Shown in pieces: positions 33,842-47,276 of a stretch of DNA of 64,000 nucleotides. The stretch covers positions 1 through 64,000 of the forward strand of contig JAIQDT010003006.1 of the NCBI GenBank assembly GCA_021521415.1, in the 5' to 3' direction. A model generated the notes under the pieces. It made no database searches. It saw only the letters and a list, made by a program, of their open reading frames with translations, and had not been told where the DNA came from. The DNA comes from Bidens hawaiensis. Taxonomy: Eukaryota; Streptophyta; Magnoliopsida; Asterales; Asteraceae. Position numbers and translations under genes: made by a program. The first letter of the stretch is position 1. Every line of letters begins with the position of its first letter.

Positions 33842-34835
33842 TACTTAATTTATCATATAACATTTTTGCAAAGAACATCAGCTAGGATCTTACACATATT
33901 TGTAAATAGAGATTCATAACCATTTTTTGTGAAATTCAAATTTGGAGCAACCTCAAGTTTATTGAACTACATATAACTTATGCTATACTCAATGACCATT
34001 TGGATGAAATACGTATTTCACGTTCATTAACTTTTGTAGGCTGAATTTTAACCAAATGTATATACATAAAGCGATAGAAGTGTATATGATTACTTAAGGA
34101 TATGTTTATTGAAAAAAAGATTGAAAAAAAGGGAAAGAGTCACGCAGTAAAGATCAATACACGTATTAGTTATGCAATTGACATCAATCACAGTTTCGTT
34201 CGTGGTGTTTGGTTCGCCAACCACAACGATTCATTGGTGCATCACAAACGATGTGGAATCTGATTGAGTTGGAGTTCAGGCTTGACTCCCCTAAGTTCAA
34301 ATTAGTAATAAGTGGTTAGCTGGAACGCCTCGACCCGCTATTCAAATGTGTTACGTAAAACGCAATACATGGTTAAAAAGAACAAACAATTTGTGTGGGT
34401 TATGTACATTAATTAGCCTGTGATCGCAAAAGCCGTATACCATTTCTCACTATTGGCATTATGGTTCATGGCTAGTCATTAATAAATTTCAATCACAGCC
34501 GCTATTCTAAACCTGATTATACAACTAATTAAGTCTTTATTTCAAAGAAATTCAACATGTCTACTTCTATGATCGTCGAAGTTCTAGTACCTGTTTTCAA
34601 GATTGTATGTGTTACGCGTTAAAGGTACCGAAAGATTCTCTCTAGGTCTATGGAGACACGAATCATAAGCAGATTAAACAGTCACTATAGAATATATATA
34701 ATTTTATGTTGCCGATTTATGTAGTCAGAGGTTATTGAGCTGAAATTTAACAGAACTATCTCTTAATTATCTACTCTTATCCTAATAACGTAGATACTCC
34801 TAATATATTTGTAATTAAGGTCAATGGGTCCGTTA

Positions 34836-34970
34836 AGCAGGCCAGAATTTCAAGAACTACTGCAACTGGCGGAGGAACAGTATGAGTACGACCATCCAAT
34901 GGGTGGGCTCACCATTCCATGTAGTGAAGACGTATTTGCTGATTTAGCATCACATTTTGGTGCCTTGTGA
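34836..34970 (+). pseudogene. SAUR gene 3, 5'-truncated fragment
   Basis: Only the last 44 codons remain (SRPEFQELL to the stop at 34968-34970), with Arg95 changed to His. The sequence jumps from the spacer word GGGTCCGTTA straight into AGCAGGCCAG, so the promoter, 5' UTR and first 55 codons are deleted. The site shares TTA/CTA-AGC-like bases at the join, compatible with microhomology-driven loss. Confidence 0.92.
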
Positions 34971-36428
34971 TACTCATTTTATCATACAACTTTTTTGTAA
35001 AGAACATCAGCTAGGATTTTACACATATTTGTAAATAGAGATTCATAACCATTTTTTGTAAAATTCAAATTTGGAGCAACCTCAAGTTTATTGAACAACA
35101 TATAACTTATGCTATACTCAATGACCATTTGGATGAAATACGTATTTCACGTTCTTTAACTTTTGTAGGCTGAATTTTAACCAAATGTATATACATAAAG
35201 CGATAGAAGTGTATATGATTACTTAAGGATCTGTTTATAGAAAAAAAAAGATTGAAACAAAGGGAAAGAGTCACGCAGTAAAGATCAATACACATATTAG
35301 TTATGCAATTGACATCAATCACAGTTTCATTCGTTGTGTTTGGTTCGCCAACCACAACGATTCATTGGTGCATCACAAACGATGTGGAATCCGATTGAGT
35401 TGGTTCAGGCTTGACTCCCCTAAGTTCAAATTAGTAATAAGTGGTTAGCTGGAACGCCTCGACCCGCTATTCAAAGGTGTTACGTAAAACGCAATACATG
35501 GTTAAAAACGACAAACAATTTGTGTGGGTTATGTACATTAATTAGCCTGTGATCGCAAAAGCCGTATACCATTTCTCACTATTGGCATTATGGTTCATGG
35601 CTAGTCATTAATAAATTTCAATCACAGCCGCTATTCTAAACCTGATTATACAACTAATTAAGTCTTTATTTCAAAGAAATTCAACATGTCTACTTCTATG
35701 ATCGTCGAAGTTCCCGAACCTGTATTCAAGATTGTATGTGTTACGCGTTAAATGTACCGAAAGATTCTCTCTAGGTCTATGGAGACATGAATCATAAGCA
35801 GATTAAACAGTCACTATAGAATATATATATTTTTATGTTGCCGATTTATGTAGTCAGAGGTTATTGAGCTGAAATTTAACAGAACTATCTCTTAATTATC
35901 TACTGTTATCCTAATAACGTAGATACTCCTAATATATTTGTAATTAAGGTCAATGGGTCCGTTATGTTGTAACCATGTCAGCTGATTTTTAACAAATTGC
36001 TACGACAGGTTTGCCAAAATGTGAAATCTAATCCTTAAACAAGTCACATTTGAACCACATAAAAAATGCATTATAGGTTATTTGGTTATAATGCGGAATG
36101 CACTACGTATTAAAGATTAGGCATCTAACATCAGACAAGGACCATAAGGGATTTCATGTTGGATATATATTGTAACAGGTCCTTCGGATTCATAAATGCC
36201 ATTCAAATTATTTTGGGTCTTTTCGATAAAGTGAGACAATTCCATGTGAAGCTTCTTTCCAATCATGTGGTAATGTCTACTATCTTGTGCAACCAGCTGG
36301 CTATTTAAGACATTCAGTATTTCAAAGCAAATCAACCACAACTTCCATACTCCAAAAAGTCTTTTACCGAGTCATTTTTCTCCATCAACGTCCTTCCTGT
36401 AGAAACACTACTAAACCTTTTGAGAGAA

Positions 36429-36728
36429 ATGGCCATCTTTATGCCACGGATTAAACAAGCAAAACAGATTCTGAGACGATCATTCTCGAATGGAAGGAGT
36501 GCAGCAACACCCATGGACATTCCGAAATGATATTTTGCAGTTTATGTCGGCGAAGAAGAGAAAAGAAGATTTCTGGTTCGTGTTTCTCTCCTAAGCAGGC
36601 CAGAATTTCAAGAACTACTGCAACTGGCGGAGGAACAGTATGAGTACGACCATCCAATGGGTGGGCTCACCATTCCATGTAGTGAAGACGTATTTGCTGA
36701 TTTAGCATCACGTTTTGGTGCCTTGTGA
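36429..36728 (+). pseudogene. SAUR gene 4, nonsense at codon 34
   Basis: The full-length frame is preserved, but GGA of Gly34 is TGA at 36528-36530, within the conserved PKGYF motif; only 33 residues could be made from the first ATG. The rest of the gene is close to consensus, suggesting that the stop is recent. An internal Met lies at codon 29, before the stop, so it gives no rescue. GAGACA is retained upstream (about 36233). Confidence 0.93.
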
Positions 36729-38188
36729 TACTCATTTTATCATACAACATTTTTGTAAAGAACATCAGCTAGGATCTTACACATATTTGTAAATAGAGAT
36801 TCATAACCATTTTTTGTGAAATTCAAATTTGGAGCAACCTCAAGTTTATTGAACTACATATAACTTATGCTATACTCAATGACCATTTGGATGAAATACG
36901 TATTTCACGTTCTTTAACTTTTGTAGGCTGAATTTTAACCAAATGTATATACATAAAGCGATAGAAGTGTATATGATTACTTAAGGATCTGTTTATAGAA
37001 AAAAAAAGATTGAAACAAAGGGAAAGAGTCACGCAGTAAAGATCAATACACATATTAGTTATGCAATTGACATCAATCACAGTTTCATTCGTTGTGTTTG
37101 GTTCGCCAACCACAACGATTCATTGGTGCATAACAAACGATGTGGAATCCGATTGAGTTGGAGTTCAGGCTTGACTCCCATAAGTTCAAATTAGTAATAA
37201 GTGGTTAGCTGGAACGCCTCGACCCGCTATTCAAATGTGTTACGTAAAATGCAACACATGGTTAAAAACGACAAACAATTTGTGTGGGTTATGTACAATA
37301 ATTAGCCTGTGATCGCAAAAGCCGTATACCATTTCTCACTATTGGCATTACGGTTCATGGCTAGTCATTAATAAATTTCAATCACAGCCGCTATTCTAAA
37401 CCTGATTATACAACTAATTAAGTCTTTATTTCAAAGAAATTCAACATGTCTACTTCTATGATCGTCGAAGTTCTAGTACCTGTATTCAAGATTGTATGTG
37501 TTACGCGTTAAAGGTACCTAAAGATTCTCTCAAGGTCTATGGAGACACGAATCATAAGCAGATAAAACAGTCACTATAGAATATATATATTTTTATGTTT
37601 CCGATTTATGTAGTCAGAGGTTATTGTGCTGAAATTTAACAGAACTATCTCTTAATTATCTACTGTTATCCTAATAACGTAGATACTCCTAATATATTTG
37701 TAATTAAGGTCAATGGGTCCGTTATGTTGTAACCATGTCAGCTGATTTTTAACAAATTGCTGCGACAGGTTTGCCAAAATGTGAAATCTAAATCTTAAAC
37801 AGGTCACATTTGAACCACATAAAAAATTCATTATAGGTTATTTGGTTATAATGCGGAATGCCCTACGTATTAAAGATTAGGCATCTAACATCAGACAAGG
37901 ACCATAAGGGATTTCATGTTGGATATATATTGTAACAGGTCGTTCGGATTCTTAAATTCCATTCAAATTATTTTGGGTCTTTTCGATAAAGAGGGACAAT
38001 TCCATGTGAAGCTTCTTTCCAATCATGTGGTAATGTCTACTATCTTGTGCAACCAGCTGGCTATTTAAGCCATTCAGTATTTCAAAGCAAATCAACCACA
38101 ACTTCCATACTCCAAAAAGTCTTTTTCCGAGTCATTTTTCTCCATCAACGTCCTTCCTGTAGAAACACTACTAAACCTTTTGAGAGAA

Positions 38189-38488
38189 ATGGCCATCTTT
38201 ATGCCACGGATTACACAAGAAAACAAGATTCTGAGACGATCATTCTCGAATGGAAGGAGTGCAGCAACACCCATGGACATTCCGAAAGGATATTTTGCAG
38301 TTTATGTCGGCGAAGAAGAGAAAAGAAGATTTCTGGTTCGTGTTTCTCTCCTAAGCAGGCCAGAATTTCAAGAACTACTGCAACTGGCGGAGGAACAGTA
38401 TGAGTACGACCATCCAATGGGTGGGCTCACCATTCCATGTAGTGAAGACGTATTTGCTGATTTAGCATCACGTTTTGGTGCCTTGTGA
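38189..38488 (+). CDS. SAUR gene 5 (99 aa)
   Basis: Intact frame with all SAUR motifs; the only residue change from consensus is A11E. The promoter is unlike most: the GAGACA word 196 bp before the ATG is GGGACA here (about 37993), which removes the reverse TGTCTC core. The TATA-like TATTTAAG is at about 38062. The neighbouring units 6 and 7 share the same promoter change. Confidence 0.93.
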   Translation: MAIFMPRITQENKILRRSFSNGRSAATPMDIPKGYFAVYVGEEEKRRFLVRVSLLSRPEFQELLQLAEEQYEYDHPMGGLTIPCSEDVFADLASRFGAL

Positions 38489-39934
38489 TACTTAATTTAT
38501 CATATAACATTTTTGTAAAGAACATCAGCTAGGATCTTACACATATTTGTAAATAGAGATTCATAACCATTTTTTGTGAAATTCAAATTTGGAGCAACCT
38601 CAAGTTTATTGAACTACATATAACTTATGCTATACTCAATGACCATTTGGATGAAATACGTATTTCACATTCTTTAACTTTTGTAGGCTGAATTTTAACC
38701 AAATGTATATATATAAAGTGATAGAAGTGTGTATGATTACTTAAAGATCTGTTTATAGAAAAAAAAGATTGAAACAAAGGGAAAGAGTCACGCAGTAAAG
38801 ATCAATACAAATATTAGTTATGCAACAGTTTCATTCATTGTGTTTGGTTCTCCAACCACAACGATTCATTGGTGCATCACAAACGATGTGGAATTCGATT
38901 GAGTTGGAGTTCAGGCTTGACTCCCCTAAGTTCAAATTAGTAATAAGTGGTTAGCTGGAACGCCTCGACCCGCTATTCAAATGTGTTACGTAACACGCAA
39001 TACATGGTTAAAAACGACAAACAACTTGTGTGGGTTATGTACATTAATTAGCCTGTGATCGCAATTGCCGCATACCATTTCTCACTATTGGCATTACGGT
39101 TCATGGCTTGTCATTAATAAATTTCAATCACAGCCGCAATTCTAAACCTGATTATACAACTAATTAAGTCTTTATTTCAAAGAAATTCAACATGTCTACT
39201 TCTATGATCGTCGAAGTTCTAGTACCTGTATTCAAGATTGTATGTGTTACGCGTTAAAGGTACCGAAAGATTCTCTCAAGGTCTATGGAGACACGAATCA
39301 TAAGCAGATAAAACAGTCACTATAGAATATATATATTTTTATGTTTCCGATTTATGTAGTCAGAGGTTATTGTGCTGAAATTTAACAGAACTATCTCTTA
39401 ATTATCTACTGTTATCCTAATAACGTAGATACTCCTAATATATTTGTAATTAAGGTCAATGGGTCCGTTATGTTGTAACCATGTCAGCTGATTTTTAACA
39501 AATTGCTACGACAGGTTTGCCAAAATGTGAAATCTAATCCTTAAACAGGTCACATTTGAACCACATAAAAAATTCATTATAGGTTATTTGGTTATAATGC
39601 GGAATGCCCTACGTATTAAAGATTAGGCATCTAACATCAGACAAGGACCATAAGGGATTTCATGTTGGATATATATTGTAACAGGTCGTTCGGATTCTTA
39701 AATTCCATTCAAATTATTTTGGGTCTTTTCGATAAAGAGGGACAATTCCATGTGAAGCTTCTTTCCAATCATGTGGTAATGTCTACTATCTTGTGCAACC
39801 AGCTGGCTATTTAAGCCATTCAGTATTTCAAAGCAAATCAACCACAACTTCCATACTCCAAAAAGTCTTTTACCGAGTCATTTTTCTCCATCAACGTCCT
39901 TCCTGTAGAAACACTACTAAACCTTTTGAGAGAA

Positions 39935-40232
39935 ATGGCCATCTTTATGCCAGATTACACAAGAAAACAAGATTCTGAGACGATCATTCTCGAATGGAAG
40001 GAGTGCAGCAACACCCATGGACATTCCGAAAGGATATTTTGCAGTTTATGTCGGCGAAGAAGAGAAAAGAAGATTTCTGGTTCGTGTTTCTTTCCTAAGC
40101 AGGCCAGAATTTCAAGAACTACTGCAACTGGCGGAAGAACAGTATGAGTACGACCATCCAATGGGTGGGCTCACCATTCCATGTAGTGAAGACGTATTTG
40201 CTGATTTAGCATCACGTTTTGGTGCCTTGTGA
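39935..40232 (+). pseudogene. SAUR gene 6, 2-nt deletion at codon 7
   Basis: Compared with its neighbours, CCACGGATT reads CCAGATT, losing two bases and shifting the frame after codon 6. From the internal ATG at 40017 (Met29 of the normal protein) an uninterrupted 71-residue frame holds the entire auxin-inducible domain. It is possible, but unproven, that this shorter form is translated. The promoter GAGACA is mutated to GGGACA. Confidence 0.88.
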
Positions 40233-41695
40233 TACTTAATTTATCATATAACATTTTTGTAAAGAACATCAGCTAGGATCTTACACATATTTGTAAATAG
40301 AGATTCATAACCATTTTTTGTGATATTCAAATTTGGAGCAACCTCAAGTTTATTGAACTACATATAACTTATGCTATACTCAATGACCATTTGGATGAAA
40401 TACGTATTTCACATTCTTTAACTTTTGTAGGCTGAATTTTAACCAAATGTATATATATAAAGCGATAGAAGTGTATATGATTACTTAAAGATCTGTTTAT
40501 AGAAAAAAAAGATTGAAACAAAGGGAAAGAGTCACGCAGTAAAGATCAATACAAATATTAGTTATGCAATTGACATCAATCACAGTTTCATTCGTTGTGT
40601 TTGGTTCTCCAACCACAACGATTCATTGGTGCATCACAAACGATGTGGAATTCGATTGAGTTGGAGTTCAGGCTTGACTCCCCTAAGTTCAAATTAGTAA
40701 TAAGTGGTTAGCTGGAACGCCTCGACCCGCTATTCAAATGTGGTACGTAACACGCAATACATGGTTAAAAACGACAAACAACTTGTGTTGGTTATGTACA
40801 TTAATTAGCCTGTGATCGCAATTGCCGTATACCATTTCTCACTATTGGCATTACGGTTCATGGCTAGTCATTAATAAATTTCAATCACAGCCGCTATTCT
40901 AAACCTGATTATACAACTAATTAAGTCTTTATTTCAAAGAAATTCAACATGTCTACTTCTATGATCGTCGACGTTCTAGTACCTGTATTCAAGATTGTAT
41001 GTGTTACGCGTTAAAGGTACGGAAAGATTCTCTCTAGGTCTATGGAGACACGAATCATAAGCAGATAAAACAGTCACTATAAAATATATATATATATTTT
41101 TATGTTGCCGATTTATGTAGTCAGAGGTTATTGTGCTGAAATTTAACAGAACTCTCTCTTAATTATCTACTGTTATCCTAATAACGTAGATACTCCTAAT
41201 ATATTTATAATTAAGGTCAATGGGTCCGTTATGTTGTAACCATGTCAGCTGATTTTTAACAAATTGCTACGACAGGTTTGCCAAAATGTGAAATCTAATC
41301 CTTAAACAGGTCACATTTGAACCACATAAAAAATTCATTATAGGTTATTTGGTTATAATGCGGAATGCCCTACGTATTAAAGATTAGGCATCTAACATCA
41401 GACAAGGACCATAAGGGATTTCATGTTGGATATATATTGTAACAGGTCGTTCGGATTCTTAAATTCCATTCAAATTATTTTGGGTCTTTTCGATAAAGAG
41501 GGACAATTCCATGTGAAGCTTCTTTCCAATCATGTGGTAATGTCTACTATCTTGTGCAACCAGCTGGCTATTTAAGCCATTCAGTATTTCAAAGCAAATC
41601 AACCACAACTTCCATACTCCAAAAAGTCTTTTACCGAGTCATTTTTCTCCATCAACGTCCTTCCTGTAGAAACACTACTAAACCTTTTGAGAGAA

Positions 41696-41993
41696 ATGGC
41701 CATCTTTATGCCAGATTACACAAGAAAACAAGATTCTGAGACGATCATTCTCGAATGGAAGGAGTGCAGCAACACCCATGGACATTCCGAAAGGATATTT
41801 TGCAGTTTATGTCGGCGAAGAAGAGAAAAGAAGATTTCTGGTTCGTGTTTCTTTCCTAAGCAGGCCAGAATTTCAAGAACTACTGCAACTGGCGGAAGAA
41901 CAGTATGAGTACGACCATCCAATGGGTGGGCTCACCATTCCATGTAGTGAAGACGTATTTGCTGATTTAGCATCACGTTTTGGTGCCTTGTGA
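41696..41993 (+). pseudogene. SAUR gene 7, same 2-nt deletion as gene 6
   Basis: Carries the identical CCAGATT deletion as gene 6, and I noticed no difference between the two genes. The internal ATG frame starts at 41778 (71 residues). The following spacer also matches the spacer after gene 6, so the whole unit (1761 bp) is a very recent copy. Confidence 0.88.
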
Positions 41994-43260
41994 TACTTAA
42001 TTTATCATATAACATTTTTGTAAAGAACATCAGCTAGGATCTTACACATATTTGTAAATAGAGATTCATAACCATTTTTTGTGATATTCAAATTTGGAGC
42101 AACCTCAAGTTTATTGAACTACATATAACTTATGCTATACTCAATGACCATTTGGATGAAATACGTATTTCACATTCTTTAACTTTTGTAGGCTGAATTT
42201 TAACCAAATGTATATATATAAAGCGATAGAAGTGTATATGATTACTTAAAGATCTGTTTATAGAAAAAAAAGATTGAAACAAAGGGAAAGAGTCACGCAG
42301 TAAAGATCAATACAAATATTAGTTATGCAATTGACATCAATCACAGTTTCATTCGTTGTGTTTGGTTCTCCAACCACAACGATTCATTGGTGCATCACAA
42401 ACGATGTGGAATTCGATTGAGTTGGAGTTCAGGCTTGACTCCCCTAAGTTCAAATTAGTAATAAGTGGTTAGCTGGAACGCCTCGACCCGCTATTCAAAT
42501 GTGGTACGTAACACGCAATACATGGTTAAAAACGACAAACAACTTGTGTTGGTTATGTACATTAATTAGCCTGTGATCGCAATTGCCGTATACCATTTCT
42601 CACTATTGGCATTACGGTTCATGGCTAGTCATTAATAAATTTCAATCACAGCCGCTATTCTAAACCTGATTATACAACTAATTAAGTCTTTATTTCAAAG
42701 AAATTCAACATGTCTACTTCTATGATCGTCGACGTTCTAGTACCTGTATTCAAGATTGTATGTGTTACGCGTTAAAGGTACGGAAAGATTCTCTCTAGGT
42801 CTATGGAGACACGAATCATAAGCAGATAAAACAGTCACTATAAAATATATATATATATTTTTATGTTGCCGATTTATGTAGTCAGAGGTTATTGTGCTGA
42901 AATTTAACAGAACTCTCTCTTAATTATCTACTGTTATCCTAATAACGTAGATACTCCTAATATATTTATAATTAAGGTCAATGGGTCCGTTATGTTGTAA
43001 CCATGTCAGCTGATTTTTAACAAATTGCTACGACAGGTTTGCCAAAATGTGAAATCTAATCCTTAAACAGGTCACATTTGAACCACATAAAAAATTCATT
43101 ATAGGTTATTTGGTTATAATGCGGAATGCCCTACGTATTAAAGATTAGGCATCTAACATCAGACAAGGACCATAAGGGATTTCATGTTGGATATATATTG
43201 TAACAGGTCGTTCGGATTCATAAATGCCATTCAAGTTATTTTGGGTCTTTTCGATAAAGA

Positions 43261-43337
43261 GAGACAATTCCATGTGAAGCTTCTTTCCAATCATGTGGTA
43301 ATGTCTACTATCTTGTGCAACCAGCTGGCTATTTAAG
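43261..43337 (+). promoter_or_regulatory. SAUR promoter core: AuxRE-like and TATA-like boxes (gene 8)
   Basis: GAGACA (the reverse of TGTCTC, the auxin response core bound by ARF factors) stands 196 bp before the ATG, and TATTTAAG 127 bp before it. A second GAGACA (GGAGACACGAATC context) lies about 650 bp upstream. The same spacing recurs in most units. Function is inferred from the motif and the gene family. Confidence 0.55.
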
Positions 43338-43456
43338 CCATTCAGTATTTCAAAGCAAATCAACCACAACTTCCATACTCCAAAAAGTCTTTTACCGAGT
43401 CATTTTTCTCCATCAACGTCCTTCCTGTAGAAACACTACTAAACCTTTTGAGAGAA

Positions 43457-43756
43457 ATGGCCATCTTTATGCCACGGATTACACAAGCAAACAAGATTCT
43501 GAGACGATCATTCTCGAATGGAAGGAGTGCAGCAACACCCATGGACATTCCGAAAGGATATTTTGCAGTTTATGTCGGCGAAGAAAAGAAAAGAAGATTT
43601 CTGGTTCGTGTTTCTCTCCTAAGCAGGCCAGAATTTCAAGAACTACTGCAACTGGCGGAGGAACAGTATGAGTACGACCATCCAATGGGTGGGCTCACCA
43701 TTCCATGTAGTGAAGACATATTTGCTGATTTAGCATCACGTTTTGGTGCCTTGTGA
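43457..43756 (+). CDS. SAUR gene 8 (99 aa)
   Basis: Intact frame. It differs from the array consensus by E44K and V88I, both outside the [10 protein letters not shown] motif. GAGACA is present at 43261-43266 and TATTTAAG at 43330. It is the first unit to the right that regains the auxin-response core lost in units 5-7. Confidence 0.94.
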   Translation: MAIFMPRITQANKILRRSFSNGRSAATPMDIPKGYFAVYVGEEKKRRFLVRVSLLSRPEFQELLQLAEEQYEYDHPMGGLTIPCSEDIFADLASRFGAL

Positions 43757-45215
43757 TACTTAATTTATCATATAACATTTTTGTAAAGAACATCAGCTAG
43801 GATCTTACACATATTTGTAAATAGAGATTCATAACCATTTTTTGTGAAATTCAAAGTTGGAGCAACCTCAAGTTTATTGAACTACATATAACTTATGCTA
43901 TACTCAATGACCATTTGGATGAAATACGTATTTCACATTCTTTAACTTTTGTAGGCTGAATTTTAACCAAATGTATATATATAAAGCGATAGAAGTGTAT
44001 ATGATTACTTAAAGATCTGTTTATAGAAAAAAAAGATTGAAACAAAGGGAAAGAGTCACGCAGTAAAGATCAATACAAATATTAGTTATGCAATTGACAT
44101 CAATCACGGTTTCATTCGTTGTGTTTGGTTCTCCAACCACAACGATTCATTGGTGCATCACAAACGATGTGGAATTCGATTGAGTTGGAGTTCAGGCTTG
44201 ACTCCCCTAAGTTCAAAGTAGTAATAAGTGGTTAGCTGGAACGCCTCGACCCGCTATTCAAATGTGTTACGTAAAACGCAATACATGGTTAAAAACGACA
44301 AACAACTTGTGTGGGTTATGTACATTAATTAGCCTGTGATCGCAATTGCCGTATACCATTTCTCACAATTGGCATTAAGGTTCATGGCTAGTCATTAATA
44401 AATTTCAATCACAGCCGCTATTCTAAACCTGATTATACAACTAGTTAAGTCTTTATTTCAAAGAAATTCAACATGTCTACTTCTATGATCGTCGAAGTTA
44501 TAGTACCTGTATTCAAGTTTGTATGTGTTACGCGTTAAAGGTACCGAAAGATTCTCTCTAGGTCTATGGAGACACGAATCATAAGCAGATAAAACAGTCA
44601 CTATAAAATATATATATATTTATGTTGCCGATTTATGTAGTCAGAGGTTATTGTGCTGAAATTTAACAGAACTATCTCTTAATTATCTACTGTTATCCTA
44701 ATAACGTAGATACTCCTTATATATTTGTAATTAAGGTCAATGGGTCCGTTATGTTGTAACCATGTCAGCTGATTTTTAACAAATTGCTACGACAGGTTTG
44801 CCAAAATGTGAAATCTAATCCTTAAACAGGTCACATTTGAACCACATAAAAAATTCATTATAGGTTATTTGGTTATAATGCGGAATGCCCTACGTATTAA
44901 AGATTAGGCATCTAACATCAGACAAGGACCATAAGGGATTTCATGTTGGATATATATTGTAACAGGTCGTTCGGATTCATAAATGCCATTCAAGTTATTT
45001 TGGGTCTTTTCGATAAAGAGAGACAATTCCATGTGAAGCTTCTTTCCAATCATGTGGTAATGTCTACTATCTTATGCAACCAGCTGGCTATTTAAACCAT
45101 TCAGTATTTCAAAGCAAATCAACCACAACTTCCATACTCCAAAAAGTCTTTTACCGAGTCATTTTTCTCCATCAACGTCCTTCCTGTAGAAACACTACTA
45201 AACCTTTTGAGAGAA

Positions 45216-45515
45216 ATGGCCATCTTTATGCCACGGATTACACAAGCAAACAAGATTCTGAGACGGTCATTCTCGAATGGAAGGAGTGCAGCAACACCCA
45301 TGGACATTCCGAAAGGATATTTTGCAGTTTATGTCGGCGAAGAAGAGAAAAGAAGATTTCTGGTTCGTGTTTCTCTCCTAAGCAGGCCAGAATTTCAAGA
45401 ACTATTGCAACTGGCGGAGGAACAGTATGAGTACGACCATCCAATGGGTGGGCTCACCATTCCATGTAGTGAAGACGTATTTGCTAATTTAGCATCACGT
45501 TTTGGTGCCTTGTGA
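45216..45515 (+). CDS. SAUR gene 9 (99 aa)
   Basis: Intact, with D91N the only change from the consensus protein. The upstream AuxRE-like GAGACA is at 45020 and the TATA-like TATTTAAA at 45089. The 3' flank carries the GTTGAAGCAACC variant that recurs after genes 11, 15 and 19. Confidence 0.94.
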   Translation: MAIFMPRITQANKILRRSFSNGRSAATPMDIPKGYFAVYVGEEEKRRFLVRVSLLSRPEFQELLQLAEEQYEYDHPMGGLTIPCSEDVFANLASRFGAL

Positions 45516-46976
45516 TACTTATTTTATCATATAACATTTTTGTAAAGAACATCAGCTAGGATCTTACACATATTTGTAAATAGAGATTCATAACCATTTT
45601 TTGTGAAATTCAAAGTTGAAGCAACCTCAAGTTTATTGAACTACATATAACTTATGCTATACTCAACGACCATTTGGATGAAATACGTATTTCACATTCT
45701 TTAACTTTTGTAGGCTGAATTTTAACCAAATGTATATATATATAAAGCGATAGAAGTGTATATGATTACTTAAAGATCTGTTTACAGTAAAAAAAGATTG
45801 AAACAAAGGGAAAGAGTCACGCAGTAAAGATCAATACAAATATTAGTTATGCAATTGACATCAATCACAGTTTCATTCGTTGTGTTTGGTTCTCCAACCA
45901 CAACGATTCATTGGTGCATCACAAACGATGTGGAATTCGATTGAGTTGGAGTTCAGGCTTGACTCCCCTAAGTTCAAAGTAGTAATAAGTGGTTAGCTGG
46001 AACGCCTCGACCCGCTATTCAAATGTGTTACGTAAAACGCAATACATGGTTAAAAACGACAAACAACTTGTGTGGGTTATGTACATTAATTAGCCTGTGA
46101 TCGCAATTGCCGTATACCATTTCTCACAATTGGCATTACGGTTCATGGCTAGTCATTAATAAATTTCAATCACAGCCGCTATTCTAAACCTGATTATACA
46201 ACTAGTTAAGTCTTTATTTCAAAGAAATTCAACATGTCTACTTCTATGATCGTCGAAGTTCTAGTACCTGTATTCAAGTTTGTATGTGTTACGCGTTAAA
46301 GGTACCGAAAGATTCTCTCTAGGTCTATGGAGACACGAATCATAAGCAGATAAAACAGTCACTATAAAATATATATATTTTTATGTTGCCGATTTATGTA
46401 GTCAGAGGTTATTGTGCTGAAATTTAACAGAACTATCTCTTAATTATCTACTGTTATCCTAATAACGTAGATACTCCTTATATATTTGTAATTAAGGTCA
46501 ATGGGTCCGTTATGTTGTAACCATGTCAGCTGATTTTTAACAAATTGCTACGACAGGTTTGCCAAAATGTGAAATCTAATCCTTAAACAGGTCACATTTG
46601 AACCACATAAAAAATTCATTATAGGTTATTTGGTTATAATGCGGAATGCCCTACGTATTAAAGATTAGGCATCTAACATCAGACAAGGACCATAAGGGAT
46701 TTCATGTTGGATATATATTGTAACAGGTCGTTCGGATTCATAAATGCCATTCAAGTTATTTTGGGTCTTTTCGATAAAGAGAGACAATTCCATGTGAAGC
46801 TTCTTTCCAATCATGTGGTAATGTCTACTATCTTGTGCAACCAGCTGGCTATTTAAGCCATTCAGTATTTCAAAGCAAATCAACCAAAACTTCCATACTC
46901 CAAAAAGTCTTTTACCGAGTCATTTTTCTCCATCAACGTCCTTCCTGTAGAAACACTACTAAACCTTTTGAGAGAA

Positions 46977-47276
46977 ATGGCCATCTTTATGCCACGGATT
47001 ACACAAGCAAACAAGATTCTGAGACGATCATTCTCGAATGGAAGGAGTGCAGCAACACCCATGGACATTCCGAAAGGATATTTTGCAGTTTATGTCGGCG
47101 AAGAAGAGAAAAGAAGATTTCTGGTTCGTGTTTCTCTCCTAAGCAGGCCAGAATTTCAAGAACTACGGCAACTGGTGGAGGAACAGTATGAGTACGACCA
47201 TCCAATGGGTGGGCTCACCATTCCATGTAGTGAAGACGTATTTGCTGATTTAGCATCACGTTTTGGTGCCTTGTGA
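46977..47276 (+). CDS. SAUR gene 10 (99 aa)
   Basis: Intact frame with L64R and A67V. Both fall in the conserved [10 protein letters not shown] helix, and placing Arg at a normally hydrophobic position is the least conservative change among the intact genes, so folding could be affected. GAGACA at 46781, TATTTAAG at 46850. Shares the AACCAAAACTT 5' UTR variant with genes 12 and 16. Confidence 0.92.
   Translation: MAIFMPRITQANKILRRSFSNGRSAATPMDIPKGYFAVYVGEEEKRRFLVRVSLLSRPEFQELRQLVEEQYEYDHPMGGLTIPCSEDVFADLASRFGAL

Noticed and set aside
43315..43671. A 118-codon open frame overlapping each SAUR gene in another frame, and minus-strand frames of 62-74 codons in the same places
   Set aside because: They recur only because the SAUR units are copied. 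They start without ATG or run antisense, match no family, and overlap the real gene.
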